DNA of 64,000 nt from CAZKBP01 sp964551015. GTDB taxonomy: Bacteria > Bacteroidota > Bacteroidia > Cytophagales > Microscillaceae. The translations under genes and the position numbers were made by a program. Positions 8,587 through 17,254 of the stretch are shown in pieces (position 1 is the stretch's first letter; every line of letters starts with the position of its first letter). The stretch covers positions 1 to 64,000 of the forward strand of contig CAZKBP010000033.1 in NCBI GenBank assembly GCA_964551015.1, read 5' to 3'. The notes under the pieces are model-generated. The model was given only the letters and a program-made list of their open reading frames with translations. It was not told the DNA's origin and ran no database searches.

Positions 8587-10176
8587 ATGCTACCCGAATA
8601 CATTATTGACTTGCACGTACATCCGAGCTTGAAACCTCGACATTTCGATCCCGAAAAAACGATTTGGGAGAACATTCCTAAAAGTAAATACTGCGATAAG
8701 AAAGACCTGCCTCTCTTGGCTCGCTCTGCCGTCAAAGACATTGCCCTTTCTTCTCAAACCAATTTAGAGCAATGCCGCGACGGTAAGGTCAAGGGGCTTT
8801 TCTTGGCCTTGTATCCACCCGAACGCCCTATTTTCGATCTACGTAACCTACTCGATTGGCTCTCTGCCGAAAGAAAAGAGGTTAACTTGGGGACTTGTAT
8901 TAGTGGTTTCGAGCGGAGTTTTGTAGAAAAATTCATTGATCAGGTAGAAGAAAATCTGCCCGTAGATTATATGAGTGAGCTACAATCAGAGTATGAATAC
9001 TTGGTGAGGCAGAGTGAAAGAATTGATATCAACGGCCAATTCAAAATTGCCGGAGATTACCAAGAAATGAAGCAATTCTTAGCCGAGCCTAATACCATCA
9101 CTGGCGTTATAACCATTGAGGGCTTGCATTCTGTAACGCGTTTTGCCGATTATGAAAGCATTAATACGCCTTTTGAGCTGGTAGATGACGCTAACAGTGC
9201 TGAGTATAGATATTATTTAGAAATCTTTGGGCAAGGTATAGATCGGATCAAACACTGGGGTGAGGGCAAACACGCTCCGTTTTTTATCACCTTTGCACAT
9301 CATTTCTGGAATTTACTCTGTGGCCACGCTCCTAGCTTTTCGGGAGCGATGCGAACCTTTGGCGTCAATCAGAATTTTGGTATTTGTAAACCCTTTACCA
9401 AACTGGGCTATCAGGTCATGGATATGATGTTGGATCGGAGTCAAGGTCGCCGTATTTTGATCGATACCAAGCACATGAGTGCCGAGGCGCGGATTGATTT
9501 TTATCGCAAGTGGGAAGAATATGAGCGAGCGGGTGATCCTTTTCCAATTATTGCCAGCCATGTCGCCGTGAGTGGTGTGCCCAAATTATCCGACCGAGCC
9601 AACCGGCGAGACAACAACCTCGAGCTAGAAGGCCAATACTTCAATACCTGGTCTATTAACTTGACTGATGAAGACATTGAGTATGTTTTCCGCTCACAAG
9701 GACTCATTGGCATCGTACTACACGAGGGAAGAATGCCCGGGGGAATTTCCAAAGAAATCATCGAGTATTATATCAAGCGAAAAAATCAAGATGGGCTGCG
9801 CACCGAGTACATCCGCCTAATTATGTCCAATATATTCCATATCATTCGGGTCTGTAAAAAATTTGATGAACCTCAAAAAGCCTGGGATTTGATCTGCTTG
9901 GGTTCTGACTTGGATGGTCTGATTAATTCCTTTGATGTATACACAGGCGCCAATCAAATGCACCGCTTGGCTACCGATATGCTCCAGTTCTTGCATCGCC
10001 CCATTGATAATCCTCACGTAGATTTGAAGGCACATCAATTCCAAGAACTCATGTATGATTATACGCCTGAGCAGCTAGTAGATAAGATTATGCGACAAAA
10101 TATTGAAAACTTCTTGGAAAAGTTCTTTAATGATGATTATTTAAGGGGTGGCTCTACTGTCACACCGATTGCCTAG
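8587..10176 (+). CDS. Membrane dipeptidase (M19)-like metal-dependent hydrolase
   Basis: The 529-residue protein belongs to the amidohydrolase-like M19 group. Matching landmarks in order are the bridging glutamate in VITIEGLH (near residue 178), TFAHHFWN (near 238), a histidine in IDTKHMSAE (near 298), a histidine in IASHVAVSGV (near 321) and the aspartate in LGSDLDG (near 440). The first metal motif is unusual: IDLHVHPS gives H-x-H, where M19 enzymes have H-x-D. The protein is also longer than the usual 330-420 residues and shows no signal peptide, so it is probably cytoplasmic. M19 enzymes cleave dipeptides and some lactams; the substrate here is open. A terminator follows at 10215. Confidence 0.72.
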   Translation: MLPEYIIDLHVHPSLKPRHFDPEKTIWENIPKSKYCDKKDLPLLARSAVKDIALSSQTNLEQCRDGKVKGLFLALYPPERPIFDLRNLLDWLSAERKEVNLGTCISGFERSFVEKFIDQVEENLPVDYMSELQSEYEYLVRQSERIDINGQFKIAGDYQEMKQFLAEPNTITGVITIEGLHSVTRFADYESINTPFELVDDANSAEYRYYLEIFGQGIDRIKHWGEGKHAPFFITFAHHFWNLLCGHAPSFSGAMRTFGVNQNFGICKPFTKLGYQVMDMMLDRSQGRRILIDTKHMSAEARIDFYRKWEEYERAGDPFPIIASHVAVSGVPKLSDRANRRDNNLELEGQYFNTWSINLTDEDIEYVFRSQGLIGIVLHEGRMPGGISKEIIEYYIKRKNQDGLRTEYIRLIMSNIFHIIRVCKKFDEPQKAWDLICLGSDLDGLINSFDVYTGANQMHRLATDMLQFLHRPIDNPHVDLKAHQFQELMYDYTPEQLVDKIMRQNIENFLEKFFNDDYLRGGSTVTPIA

Positions 10177-10214
10177 TTCTTTTTCAGAAGTATTGATACT
10201 ACCTTAAAAATATG

Positions 10215-10247
10215 CCCAGCGACCCTTGATGAGGTGCTGGGTTTTTT
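10215..10247 (+). terminator. Rho-independent terminator of the M19-like gene
   Basis: CCCAGC (10215-10220) pairs with GCTGGG (10236-10241), extended by ACC/GGT with one bulged G, and six T follow (10242-10247). It lies 39 bases past the M19 stop and covers the possible upstream TTG/ATG starts of the next frame, which argues for a later start of the patatin gene. Confidence 0.85.
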
Positions 10248-10258
10248 CTTCAAATCAA

Positions 10259-12460
10259 ATGAGAATGCAAGACACAAACGATTCTACGAAAATACCTTTT
10301 CAAAAAATTGCCCTTTCTATGTCCGGTGGAGGGTACCGGGCGGCGGCCTTTCATCTGGGCTCTATGGATTATCTCAAGCGACTGCGCCTACTTCAGAATG
10401 TAGAGATGATCTCGACCGTTTCGGGTGGGACTTTTACGGGAGCAATGTACGCGCTTTGTCTGAGTGAATTTGCCCAAGACACCGCCCTTGACCCACAAGA
10501 AATCTCAGATCGAGCCTTCAACAAAACCTACGACCGGATGGTCACGAGAATGAAAGAAGTAGATTTGATCGAGAAAGGGCTCACCATCCTCGCCAAAGGC
10601 TCTACCCAATCCGAACATAATCACGGGAGAGAAATCTCATTACATCAGCGGAGTAGTAACCTCATCAACGCGATGGCTGAGGTATACAATACAGATTTTT
10701 TTGAAGGGAAAACTTTTGGAGAGTTATGGAAAAATGATGACAGGATTCACCTCAAGGATATCATCTTCAATACCACCGAGTTTTGTAATGGACTTCCCTT
10801 CCGTTTTCAAAAAGCCCGTGACCCTCAGGCTGCTATCGGTAATTTTTATCTAAATATTAGCGTAGCACAAGCGCAAGAAGTGCGAGTTGCGGACATTGTG
10901 GCGGCCTCTTCTTGCTTTCCCGTGGGGTTTGAGCCTCTTCGCTTCCCAGACGACTTTTGCCACGATGAATCGAGCAAACTCCACGCGCTCAAAGAGCGTA
11001 TGTGTGATACCGAAGAGGAGTATCTCTACCCGATGAAAGCCACGCTTAATCCCGAAAAATGCAATGTTTCACATATTGGCCTGATGGACGGGGGGATTGA
11101 TGATAACCAAGGTATCCTAGGCATTACACTGGCGAATGAGCGCAACGAAGCCGAAGATTTTCCTGATTTGTTTATTATTTCTGATGTTTCTAGCCATTTC
11201 ATGAAGCCCTATACCTTCCCCGAAACTGGAAAAGAATCCAAAGCACTCTTTTCTCTTTCCCTCAATGGTGCGGATCGGGTGCTTTGGTATATACAGCTTT
11301 TGCTAGGGGGGCTAGTCGCAGGATTTCTAGTAAAGACCATTCTTCGTTTCACCCCTTCTCTACAAAAGTTGGTGCCTGCTTGGTTAAATTTCCCCTTGAA
11401 TGTGGGTATTTTTGCTTGTTTTCTCACCATCTCCCTAGCCATTATTTATGGTATTAGAAAACTTAGAAATTTGGTGGATGCTGGCGTTTTAGATCAAATA
11501 CCACTTCTAGGAGATGATGCTTGGAAATACTTGAACAAAATCAGCCTACAAAAATATGGTGATCTACTCAAAGTAAGAGTTAGTTCGGCCATTACCATGA
11601 CCTCAGATGTGTTTATGAAGCAAATCCGCAGGCTCATCTATAGTCAAATTTATGATACGCCCCAGTACGGCCCTAAAGAGTATAAGCCTACTTTACTCTC
11701 CAACTTAATCTATTCACTCATCCCCTTTGATGTAAGCAACCGCCGTGAGAATAAAGAATACTTGCCAGATTTCTTGCTCAACCCTTCTCAGACCTTGATG
11801 GATACTTGTGAGCAGGCTTTTCGGGTAGGAACTACGCTTTGGTTCACCGACTTAGAAAAGGATTTGGGTAAAATTCATGACCTCATCGCCTGTGGACAAG
11901 CGACTTTGTGTTTTCGCCTTCTGGAACAAATTAACCAAAACTATGGCGAAGAACCCGAAAAATACACGCCTCCCGTGCGCAAGCTTTACGACAGACTAAA
12001 AGAAGATTGGGATGGCTTTAACCAAGACCCTTATTTTATCATCAAAGAGCGAGAAAATTATCAAGAAACCAAGCTCCATAAAATGGCTCTCCACGAAACC
12101 CGTGAAATAGAAGTGCTCGCCAAACAAAAGTTGAATCGTACCGTGATTGCGCTGTTCGCGCACCAAAAATATGACTTAGAAATCATCAGTGATCAATCCA
12201 ACTGGAAGCTTTGGGGCGCGTCCAACCAAGGCCAAGGAAACTCAGGTGGACTCTGGAAGCGTTGGCTCCGACATCCTAAATATCACAAAATGGCTTTACT
12301 TGGCGACCTCGGCCCAGAAGAAACAATCCTCATCGGTGAAGGCAAGAAAAATTTCTCTCCTCCCTGCGATGGAGAGCTAGTCTGCTATGCCAATGCCATC
12401 AAGGGCTTTCAGAGCTGGGCCAGTGGGAGCATCAAGCTCAGAATTCGCCGCACGGCTTAG
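10259..12460 (+). CDS. Patatin-like phospholipase with internal membrane segments
   Basis: I place the start at ATG 10259 (or 10265), just after the terminator; the frame is open from TTG 10226. The patatin landmarks are the oxyanion loop SGGGYRA (residues 22-28), the nucleophile Ser55 in STVSGGTF and the catalytic Asp277 in MDGGIDDNQG. The N-terminal 300 residues form the lipase domain. Two hydrophobic segments at about 340-360 and 370-392 look membrane-spanning or membrane-bound, and a polar domain of about 340 residues follows with no match I recognise. The family hydrolyses acyl esters of phospholipids or neutral lipids. At 733 residues it is much longer than plain bacterial patatins. The 72-base gap to the sulfotransferase allows co-transcription. 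Confidence 0.82.
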   Translation: MRMQDTNDSTKIPFQKIALSMSGGGYRAAAFHLGSMDYLKRLRLLQNVEMISTVSGGTFTGAMYALCLSEFAQDTALDPQEISDRAFNKTYDRMVTRMKEVDLIEKGLTILAKGSTQSEHNHGREISLHQRSSNLINAMAEVYNTDFFEGKTFGELWKNDDRIHLKDIIFNTTEFCNGLPFRFQKARDPQAAIGNFYLNISVAQAQEVRVADIVAASSCFPVGFEPLRFPDDFCHDESSKLHALKERMCDTEEEYLYPMKATLNPEKCNVSHIGLMDGGIDDNQGILGITLANERNEAEDFPDLFIISDVSSHFMKPYTFPETGKESKALFSLSLNGADRVLWYIQLLLGGLVAGFLVKTILRFTPSLQKLVPAWLNFPLNVGIFACFLTISLAIIYGIRKLRNLVDAGVLDQIPLLGDDAWKYLNKISLQKYGDLLKVRVSSAITMTSDVFMKQIRRLIYSQIYDTPQYGPKEYKPTLLSNLIYSLIPFDVSNRRENKEYLPDFLLNPSQTLMDTCEQAFRVGTTLWFTDLEKDLGKIHDLIACGQATLCFRLLEQINQNYGEEPEKYTPPVRKLYDRLKEDWDGFNQDPYFIIKERENYQETKLHKMALHETREIEVLAKQKLNRTVIALFAHQKYDLEIISDQSNWKLWGASNQGQGNSGGLWKRWLRHPKYHKMALLGDLGPEETILIGEGKKNFSPPCDGELVCYANAIKGFQSWASGSIKLRIRRTA

Positions 12461-12532
12461 TTGGGCTTTTCTAATATCTTCTCTATCTTGATGGCTTGAT
12501 TATACAAAACCAAATATCAAGCTATTGCATTT

Positions 12533-13780
12533 ATGGAAGTATCTGTTTTAGACAAGCCTCATCGTCCTTTGCCCGTCCGAGTGATCAATGGGCTGGGCAA
12601 ATCACTGCATTTGGTCGGGTTGAAGTTTCCCAGCCTCAAAGAAGACGCACTCTTGAAAGCCGCTATGAAAACAACGGGACTGCATGATTTCGGTGAAGAA
12701 CACTTTCGAGAAGGACTGCGTCGCTATTTAGAGTCTTTGGAAAAGGACGCTCAACTCAATACCATCGGGCGCATCTCGGCTGCCACCAATATTAAAAATA
12801 TGCTGGTCAACCGCTTGCAAGTAGTAGATCATTTGAAGAAAAATCCAGAAATATTAGAGCGAAAAATTGAAAAGCCCATCTTCATCATTGGCTTACCCCG
12901 CACGGGCACCACGATTCTGCACGCCCTCCTGGATCAAGACCCCGCCAATCGTACCCCACTTTGCTGGGAAAGCTCCCGACCCTACCCTGTACCACGTCCT
13001 GAAACCTACGAAACCGACCCACGCATTGCCCAATTAGATAAAGAATTTGAGCAGTTTTTTAAATTGGCTCCAGGCTTTCAAACGCTGCACAAAATGTCGG
13101 CTACCCTGCCCCAAGAGTGTATCGTGCTGATGACGATGGATATGATGAGCATCCAGTTTTTCAGTCAGTTCAATGTGGTCAGCTATCAGCAGTGGCTCGA
13201 TCACTGCGATATGATGCCTGTGTACCGCGCCCACAAAACTTATCTGCAATATCTAGAATCAGGAGGCGTACAAGGCGAAAGATGGTTGCTCAAATCACCC
13301 GGGCATTTGCATCGCCTCCAAGAGGTATTAGCGGTTTACCCCGACGCCTGTATTATCCAGACTCATCGTGACCCCATGCAGGTGGTCACTTCGGCGGCTA
13401 GTCTCTTTACTTTGGTGCGCCGTATTGGCAGTGACCACGTTGACCCCAAAGCGGTGGGGCGACAGCAGCTGGAATGGTGGGCAAGCTTGCTCCAACGCTC
13501 CAAGGAACAAAGACAGCAGCTAGAAGCGGCAGGAACGAGCTTTTATGATCTTAAATTCCAAGATTTTATCAGCGATCCCGTGGCCAATGTGGAGAAAATC
13601 TACCAACATTTTGGCTTGGAGCTAAAGCCAGAAGCTCAGCAGGCTATGCAAACTTTCATGCGGGAGAATCCCCGCGACCAACACGGACGCCATCGTTACC
13701 AACCCGAAGAATTTGGCATTCATCCCGAACAAGATAAAGCCATTTTTCGGGAGTATATGGAATATTTTGAATTAGTGTAG
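12533..13780 (+). CDS. Sulfotransferase family protein
   Basis: The 415-residue protein carries the PAPS-binding loop IIGLPRTGTT near residue 118 and the 3'-phosphate motif THRDPMQVVTSAASL near 282. These define the large bacterial sulfotransferase family (Sulfotransfer_3 type) that moves a sulfuryl group from PAPS to a small molecule or lipid. It is soluble, with no signal peptide. The DUF1214 gene starts 47 bases downstream, so the two are likely in one transcript. I recall this kind of sulfotransferase and DUF1214 proteins side by side in Actinobacteria; the acceptor is unknown. A patatin gene upstream makes a lipid acceptor possible, which is inference only. Confidence 0.83.
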   Translation: MEVSVLDKPHRPLPVRVINGLGKSLHLVGLKFPSLKEDALLKAAMKTTGLHDFGEEHFREGLRRYLESLEKDAQLNTIGRISAATNIKNMLVNRLQVVDHLKKNPEILERKIEKPIFIIGLPRTGTTILHALLDQDPANRTPLCWESSRPYPVPRPETYETDPRIAQLDKEFEQFFKLAPGFQTLHKMSATLPQECIVLMTMDMMSIQFFSQFNVVSYQQWLDHCDMMPVYRAHKTYLQYLESGGVQGERWLLKSPGHLHRLQEVLAVYPDACIIQTHRDPMQVVTSAASLFTLVRRIGSDHVDPKAVGRQQLEWWASLLQRSKEQRQQLEAAGTSFYDLKFQDFISDPVANVEKIYQHFGLELKPEAQQAMQTFMRENPRDQHGRHRYQPEEFGIHPEQDKAIFREYMEYFELV

Positions 13781-13827
13781 AGCGATCATGTTTAACTATT
13801 TTCTCAACCTTTTTATCCAAAAAACAT

Positions 13828-14898
13828 ATGGAATTAGCTTCTCAAAAAGCCTTCACCAAATTATTAGAAGTACTCAAAAAATCTGATCAAAGTTTTCTCA
13901 ATCCACAAAAAGCTTTGAGCCATCAGACGCACGTGGAAGGCTATCGCCATTTGATGCACTTATTAAGCTGTGGAATTGATTTTTATCTGGAAAGTGATCC
14001 TTACCGTCCGGCTTTCGTGATTTTTGCGACGCCTTTTAAGAAAATCTTGGGCGATAATGTAGATTCCATCTATTATTTCACCCAAATCAGAGGCGACCAA
14101 ACTTACCAAATCAAAGGCCAGCGGGGGGAAGATTGCTACCTGGGCTTTACGATCTATGGTGGCAAGCCAAATGGTGAATGGTCTGACCGGGTTACCATCA
14201 ACATCAATCATCGCCAAGTTGAATTTGCCGAAGATGGCTCTTTTGAAATTACCCTCACTCCCAACCCTCAAAAAGATCAAGAATTTAAGCTAGATGAAGA
14301 CAGCGTAGCCATCATTACCCGTGAATATTTTTTCAGGCCTTTTGAGAGCAAACGAGGTGATTTCAAGATTGAAAACGTGAACCCACCCGAAGCACCTCAG
14401 CCGATTACGGACGAAGAACTAGCCCTTAGGCTCAAGGCCGTCACGACTTTTATCGAGCATAATACCAGAATGCTGCCCTTCCCTTCTTTTTTCAACCAAA
14501 ATCAACTGGGGCAAGCATTTGCCTTCCCCATGGATCAAAAAGGCTGGGGAACTCCTGACAATATCTACGCGATGGGCAACTACAAACTAGAAGACGATGA
14601 AGTGCTGGTCATCCAGGGCAATATCCCCAAATGTGTTTACTGGGGGGCACAAACTTGGAACTCTTACATGCAATCGCTGGATTATCGCCATCATAAGGTC
14701 AATGTCAACAGCGAATCTGCTCAGTTGAATGAAGATGGCACTTTCGAGATCTATGTCTCTCCCCAAGAGATCGACCACCCCAATTGGGTCGGCACTGCTG
14801 GCACGAAAGAAGGTATGGTTTTCTGTCGCTGGCTCTTGGCCGAAGAAATGCCCGAGCAACCCAAAGTAACGGTGAAGAAGGTGAGCGAATTGTTTTAA
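13828..14898 (+). CDS. DUF1214 domain protein
   Basis: The 356-residue protein has no signal peptide or membrane helix. Its C-terminal part (about residues 210-340), with YKLEDDEVLVIQG, CVYWGAQTWN and FEIYVSP, fits the DUF1214 beta-sandwich domain. The N-terminal part (DSIYYFTQIRG, CYLGFTIYGG, VTININHR) resembles the partner DUF1254/1214 arrangement. No enzymatic function is established for this family that I can cite. The close position after the sulfotransferase suggests a joint pathway, possibly modification of a hydrophobic small molecule. A 196-base region without a gene follows. Confidence 0.75.
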   Translation: MELASQKAFTKLLEVLKKSDQSFLNPQKALSHQTHVEGYRHLMHLLSCGIDFYLESDPYRPAFVIFATPFKKILGDNVDSIYYFTQIRGDQTYQIKGQRGEDCYLGFTIYGGKPNGEWSDRVTININHRQVEFAEDGSFEITLTPNPQKDQEFKLDEDSVAIITREYFFRPFESKRGDFKIENVNPPEAPQPITDEELALRLKAVTTFIEHNTRMLPFPSFFNQNQLGQAFAFPMDQKGWGTPDNIYAMGNYKLEDDEVLVIQGNIPKCVYWGAQTWNSYMQSLDYRHHKVNVNSESAQLNEDGTFEIYVSPQEIDHPNWVGTAGTKEGMVFCRWLLAEEMPEQPKVTVKKVSELF

Positions 14899-15094
14899 AA
14901 AAGTGGGCTGTCGGGGAATCAACCTGAGAGGAGGAAAAAAAAGAGCAAAAAATATTTCCCCAAAAAACTACCAGCCTTCGGATTTGTTGCTATAAATACT
15001 TAGACTTGATAAAATAGCGTGCTATCCAATAAAAAGTGCTCAAAAGCAATTGATAAATCGCCACGAACAACTACGATAAAACGACTTAAAAAAC

Positions 15095-16030
15095 ATGAAA
15101 GCAGGTTCATCTCCTTGGCCAATTTACGGAGCCTTTGGTGCCAATATCGCCATTGCTATTATGAAATTTGTAGCGGCAGGCTTCACGGGAAGCTCGGCCA
15201 TGATCTCCGAGGGAATTCACTCGGTGGTAGATTCGGGCAATGCCCTCTTGCTCCTCTTGGGGCTGAAACGCAGTAAAAGACCCGCCGACCAAAAACACCC
15301 CTTTGGCTATGGCAAAGAACTTTATTTCTGGACTTTGATCGTAGCGATTTTGATTTTTGCCGTGGGTGGCGGGATGTCTATGTATGAAGGAATTCTCCAC
15401 CTGTATCATCCGGCTCCCTTGGGCGATCCTACCTGGAACTACGCAGTGCTAAGTGGAGCAATTGTTTTTGAGAGCATTGCACTCTATATGGCTTTCAAGG
15501 AGCTTTCCAAAGAAAGAGGCAAGCGCAGTATCTTAGCCACTGTGCGTCAGAGCAAAGACCCAGCTATTTTTGCGGTGATGTTTGAAGATACTGCCGCTAT
15601 TTTAGGGCTGATCCTTGCTTTATTGGGCGTTTATCTTGGGCATTTATTCAATAACCCTTACTTTGACGGAATCGCTTCGGTGGCCATTGGAGGCATCCTA
15701 GCCGCTACGGCAGTACTGCTCGTGGTAGAGAGCAAAGGATTGCTTTTGGGTGAAAGTGCCCGTCCTGAAAAGCTGGCTGCTATCCAAAAAATTATTGACG
15801 CCGACCCCGCGGTCAAAAAATCCAAAACCCCACTCACTATGCACCTCAACGCCAATGAAATTCTTCTGGCGATTGATGTAGATTTCCAAGACGATCTGGT
15901 AGAAAATGATATCGAGACGGCCATCACGCGGATGGAAGCTCAAATCAAGGAGCAGCATCAAGATATTAAATACATTTTTATGGAAGTAAAGGCTTTTCAA
16001 AACCAAAAAGAAAAGCAGCAAGCGGAGTAA
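15095..16030 (+). CDS. Cation diffusion facilitator family transporter
   Basis: The 311-residue protein has the six-helix CDF fold followed by a short cytoplasmic domain (about residues 215-305). The helix-2 site SEGIHSVVDSGN (near residue 40) carries the H/D residues that bind the metal, and helix 5 has IASVAIGGILAA in the matching place, where the second H-x-x-x-D site is only partly kept: D190 in YFDGIAS is present, and the usual later His/Asp is not obvious. CDF proteins export Zn2+, Co2+, Fe2+ or Mn2+ in exchange for protons. The metal cannot be assigned. The ATG at 15095 is the first that precedes the first helix closely. Confidence 0.85.
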   Translation: MKAGSSPWPIYGAFGANIAIAIMKFVAAGFTGSSAMISEGIHSVVDSGNALLLLLGLKRSKRPADQKHPFGYGKELYFWTLIVAILIFAVGGGMSMYEGILHLYHPAPLGDPTWNYAVLSGAIVFESIALYMAFKELSKERGKRSILATVRQSKDPAIFAVMFEDTAAILGLILALLGVYLGHLFNNPYFDGIASVAIGGILAATAVLLVVESKGLLLGESARPEKLAAIQKIIDADPAVKKSKTPLTMHLNANEILLAIDVDFQDDLVENDIETAITRMEAQIKEQHQDIKYIFMEVKAFQNQKEKQQAE

Positions 16031-16063
16031 TCCTTGTTCGTTTTTGGTGGTTAGTTATCGTGG

Positions 16064-16084
16064 TGGCGGTTATTTCAACCGCCA
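16064..16084 (+). other. 8-bp hairpin after the CDF gene
   Basis: TGGCGGTT (16064-16071) and AACCGCCA (16077-16084) can pair with a 5-nt loop, 34 bases after the CDF stop. No T-run follows, so its role as a terminator is doubtful. Confidence 0.4.
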
Positions 16085-16109
16085 TTGCTTGGGCTAGGTG
16101 CTCAAATCC

Positions 16110-16145
16110 AAAAAACCTTCTGGGTCATAAAGACCTAGAAGGTTT
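16110..16145 (-). terminator. Rho-independent terminator of the GAPDH gene
   Basis: AAACCTTCT (16113-16121) pairs with AGAAGGTTT (16137-16145), and an inner GGTC/GACC extends the stem to about 13 bp with a 5-nt loop. On the minus strand a run of six T follows. It lies 38 bases past the GAPDH stop codon. Confidence 0.88.
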
Positions 16146-16183
16146 GCACAAGCAAATTTAGCTGAATGCTCAAAGCTGAAGTC

Positions 16184-17173
16184 TTATCCTCGAGCGATTA
16201 AATCAGCCGAACGGTTAGAGTAACCCGCTTCATTGTCATACCAACCAACTACTTTGACCAAAGTACCGTTGGAGGCTGTCAATTTAGAATCAAAGATACA
16301 AGAGTGAGGATTCCCGATAATATCTGCAGAAACCAGTTCGTCCTCGGTATACTCCAGAATACCTTTTAGAGCACCTTCGGCTGCGCTTTTCATCACGGCA
16401 TTGATTTCCTCGGCACTTACTTCTTTCTTCACGATCGCGGTTAAGTCGGTCAAAGAACCGTCTGGGGTAGGTACGCGCATGGCAAGTCCATCTAGCTTTC
16501 CTTGCAGGTGAGGGAGCACCAAACCTACTGCTTTGGCCGCTCCGGTAGAAGTAGGCACGATAGACACGGCTGCCGCACGTGCACGACGCAAGTCCTTGTG
16601 GGGTGCATCTTGGATGCGCTGGTCTGCCGTATAAGCGTGGATGGTCGTGATATAACCACTCTCGATGCCAAAAGCGTCATCCAAAACCTTAGCCATAGGC
16701 GCTAGGCAGTTGGTCGTACAAGAAGCATTAGAAAGGATTTGCTCGTCGCCCGTGAGGGTATCTTCATTCACGCCGAGTACAACAGTCTTGACATCGCCTT
16801 TGGCAGGAGCGGATATGATTACTTTTTTGGCACCAGCGGTCAGGTGTTTACCGGCTCCGTCTTTGTCGCGGAAGATACCAGTAGATTCCAGAATGGTATG
16901 CACACCTGTATCTGCCCACGGAAGGTTAGCCGGGTCTTTTTCCGAGTAAACACGGATGGTTTTACCATTGATAATCAGGTTTTGATCATCATAGCCAACT
17001 TCTCCGGGGAATTGCCCGTGGATAGAATCATATTTAAGAAGGTAGGCAAGGGTAGCGGTGTCAGTTAGGTCATTGACCGCCACCACATCAACATTAGGTT
17101 TATTCAAAAGGGCACGAAAAGTAATTCTACCAATTCGGCCAAAGCCATTAATAGCAACTTTGATTTCTGACAT
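16184..17173 (-). CDS. gap: Glyceraldehyde-3-phosphate dehydrogenase, type I
   Basis: The 329-residue protein has the NAD-binding start INGFGRIGR (residues 8-16), an Asp at position 35 in VNDLTD that favours NAD over NADP, and the catalytic Cys152 in NASCTTNCLAPM with His in the TTIHAYTADQ segment. The C-terminal WYDNEAGYSNR motif is intact. It converts glyceraldehyde 3-phosphate to 1,3-bisphosphoglycerate in glycolysis, in the cytoplasm. Length is normal for the family. It is transcribed alone, from a good promoter at 17216-17246 to the terminator at 16110-16145. Confidence 0.97.
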   Translation of the reverse strand: MSEIKVAINGFGRIGRITFRALLNKPNVDVVAVNDLTDTATLAYLLKYDSIHGQFPGEVGYDDQNLIINGKTIRVYSEKDPANLPWADTGVHTILESTGIFRDKDGAGKHLTAGAKKVIISAPAKGDVKTVVLGVNEDTLTGDEQILSNASCTTNCLAPMAKVLDDAFGIESGYITTIHAYTADQRIQDAPHKDLRRARAAAVSIVPTSTGAAKAVGLVLPHLQGKLDGLAMRVPTPDGSLTDLTAIVKKEVSAEEINAVMKSAAEGALKGILEYTEDELVSADIIGNPHSCIFDSKLTASNGTLVKVVGWYDNEAGYSNRSADLIARG

Positions 17174-17215
17174 GGGTTAATGCAGTTAAGTGGGACAATC
17201 TAAAAATAGTCTTTA

Positions 17216-17246
17216 CAAACTTAGAGATAATCGGCTAATATGGCAA
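17216..17246 (-). promoter_or_regulatory. Putative promoter of the GAPDH gene
   Basis: On the minus strand TTG (17244-17246) and TAAGTTTG (17216-17223) are 20 bases apart, a full match to TTG-N20-TAnnTTTG. The predicted start of transcription is about 35 bases before the GAPDH start codon. It sits in the short gap after comEC, showing that GAPDH need not rely on comEC transcription. Confidence 0.65.
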
Positions 17247-17254
17247 ATGCTTGT

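Noticed and set aside
10226..10258. Upstream TTG/ATG start of the patatin gene
   Set aside because: These codons lie inside a strong terminator and the residues added do not belong to the lipase domain.
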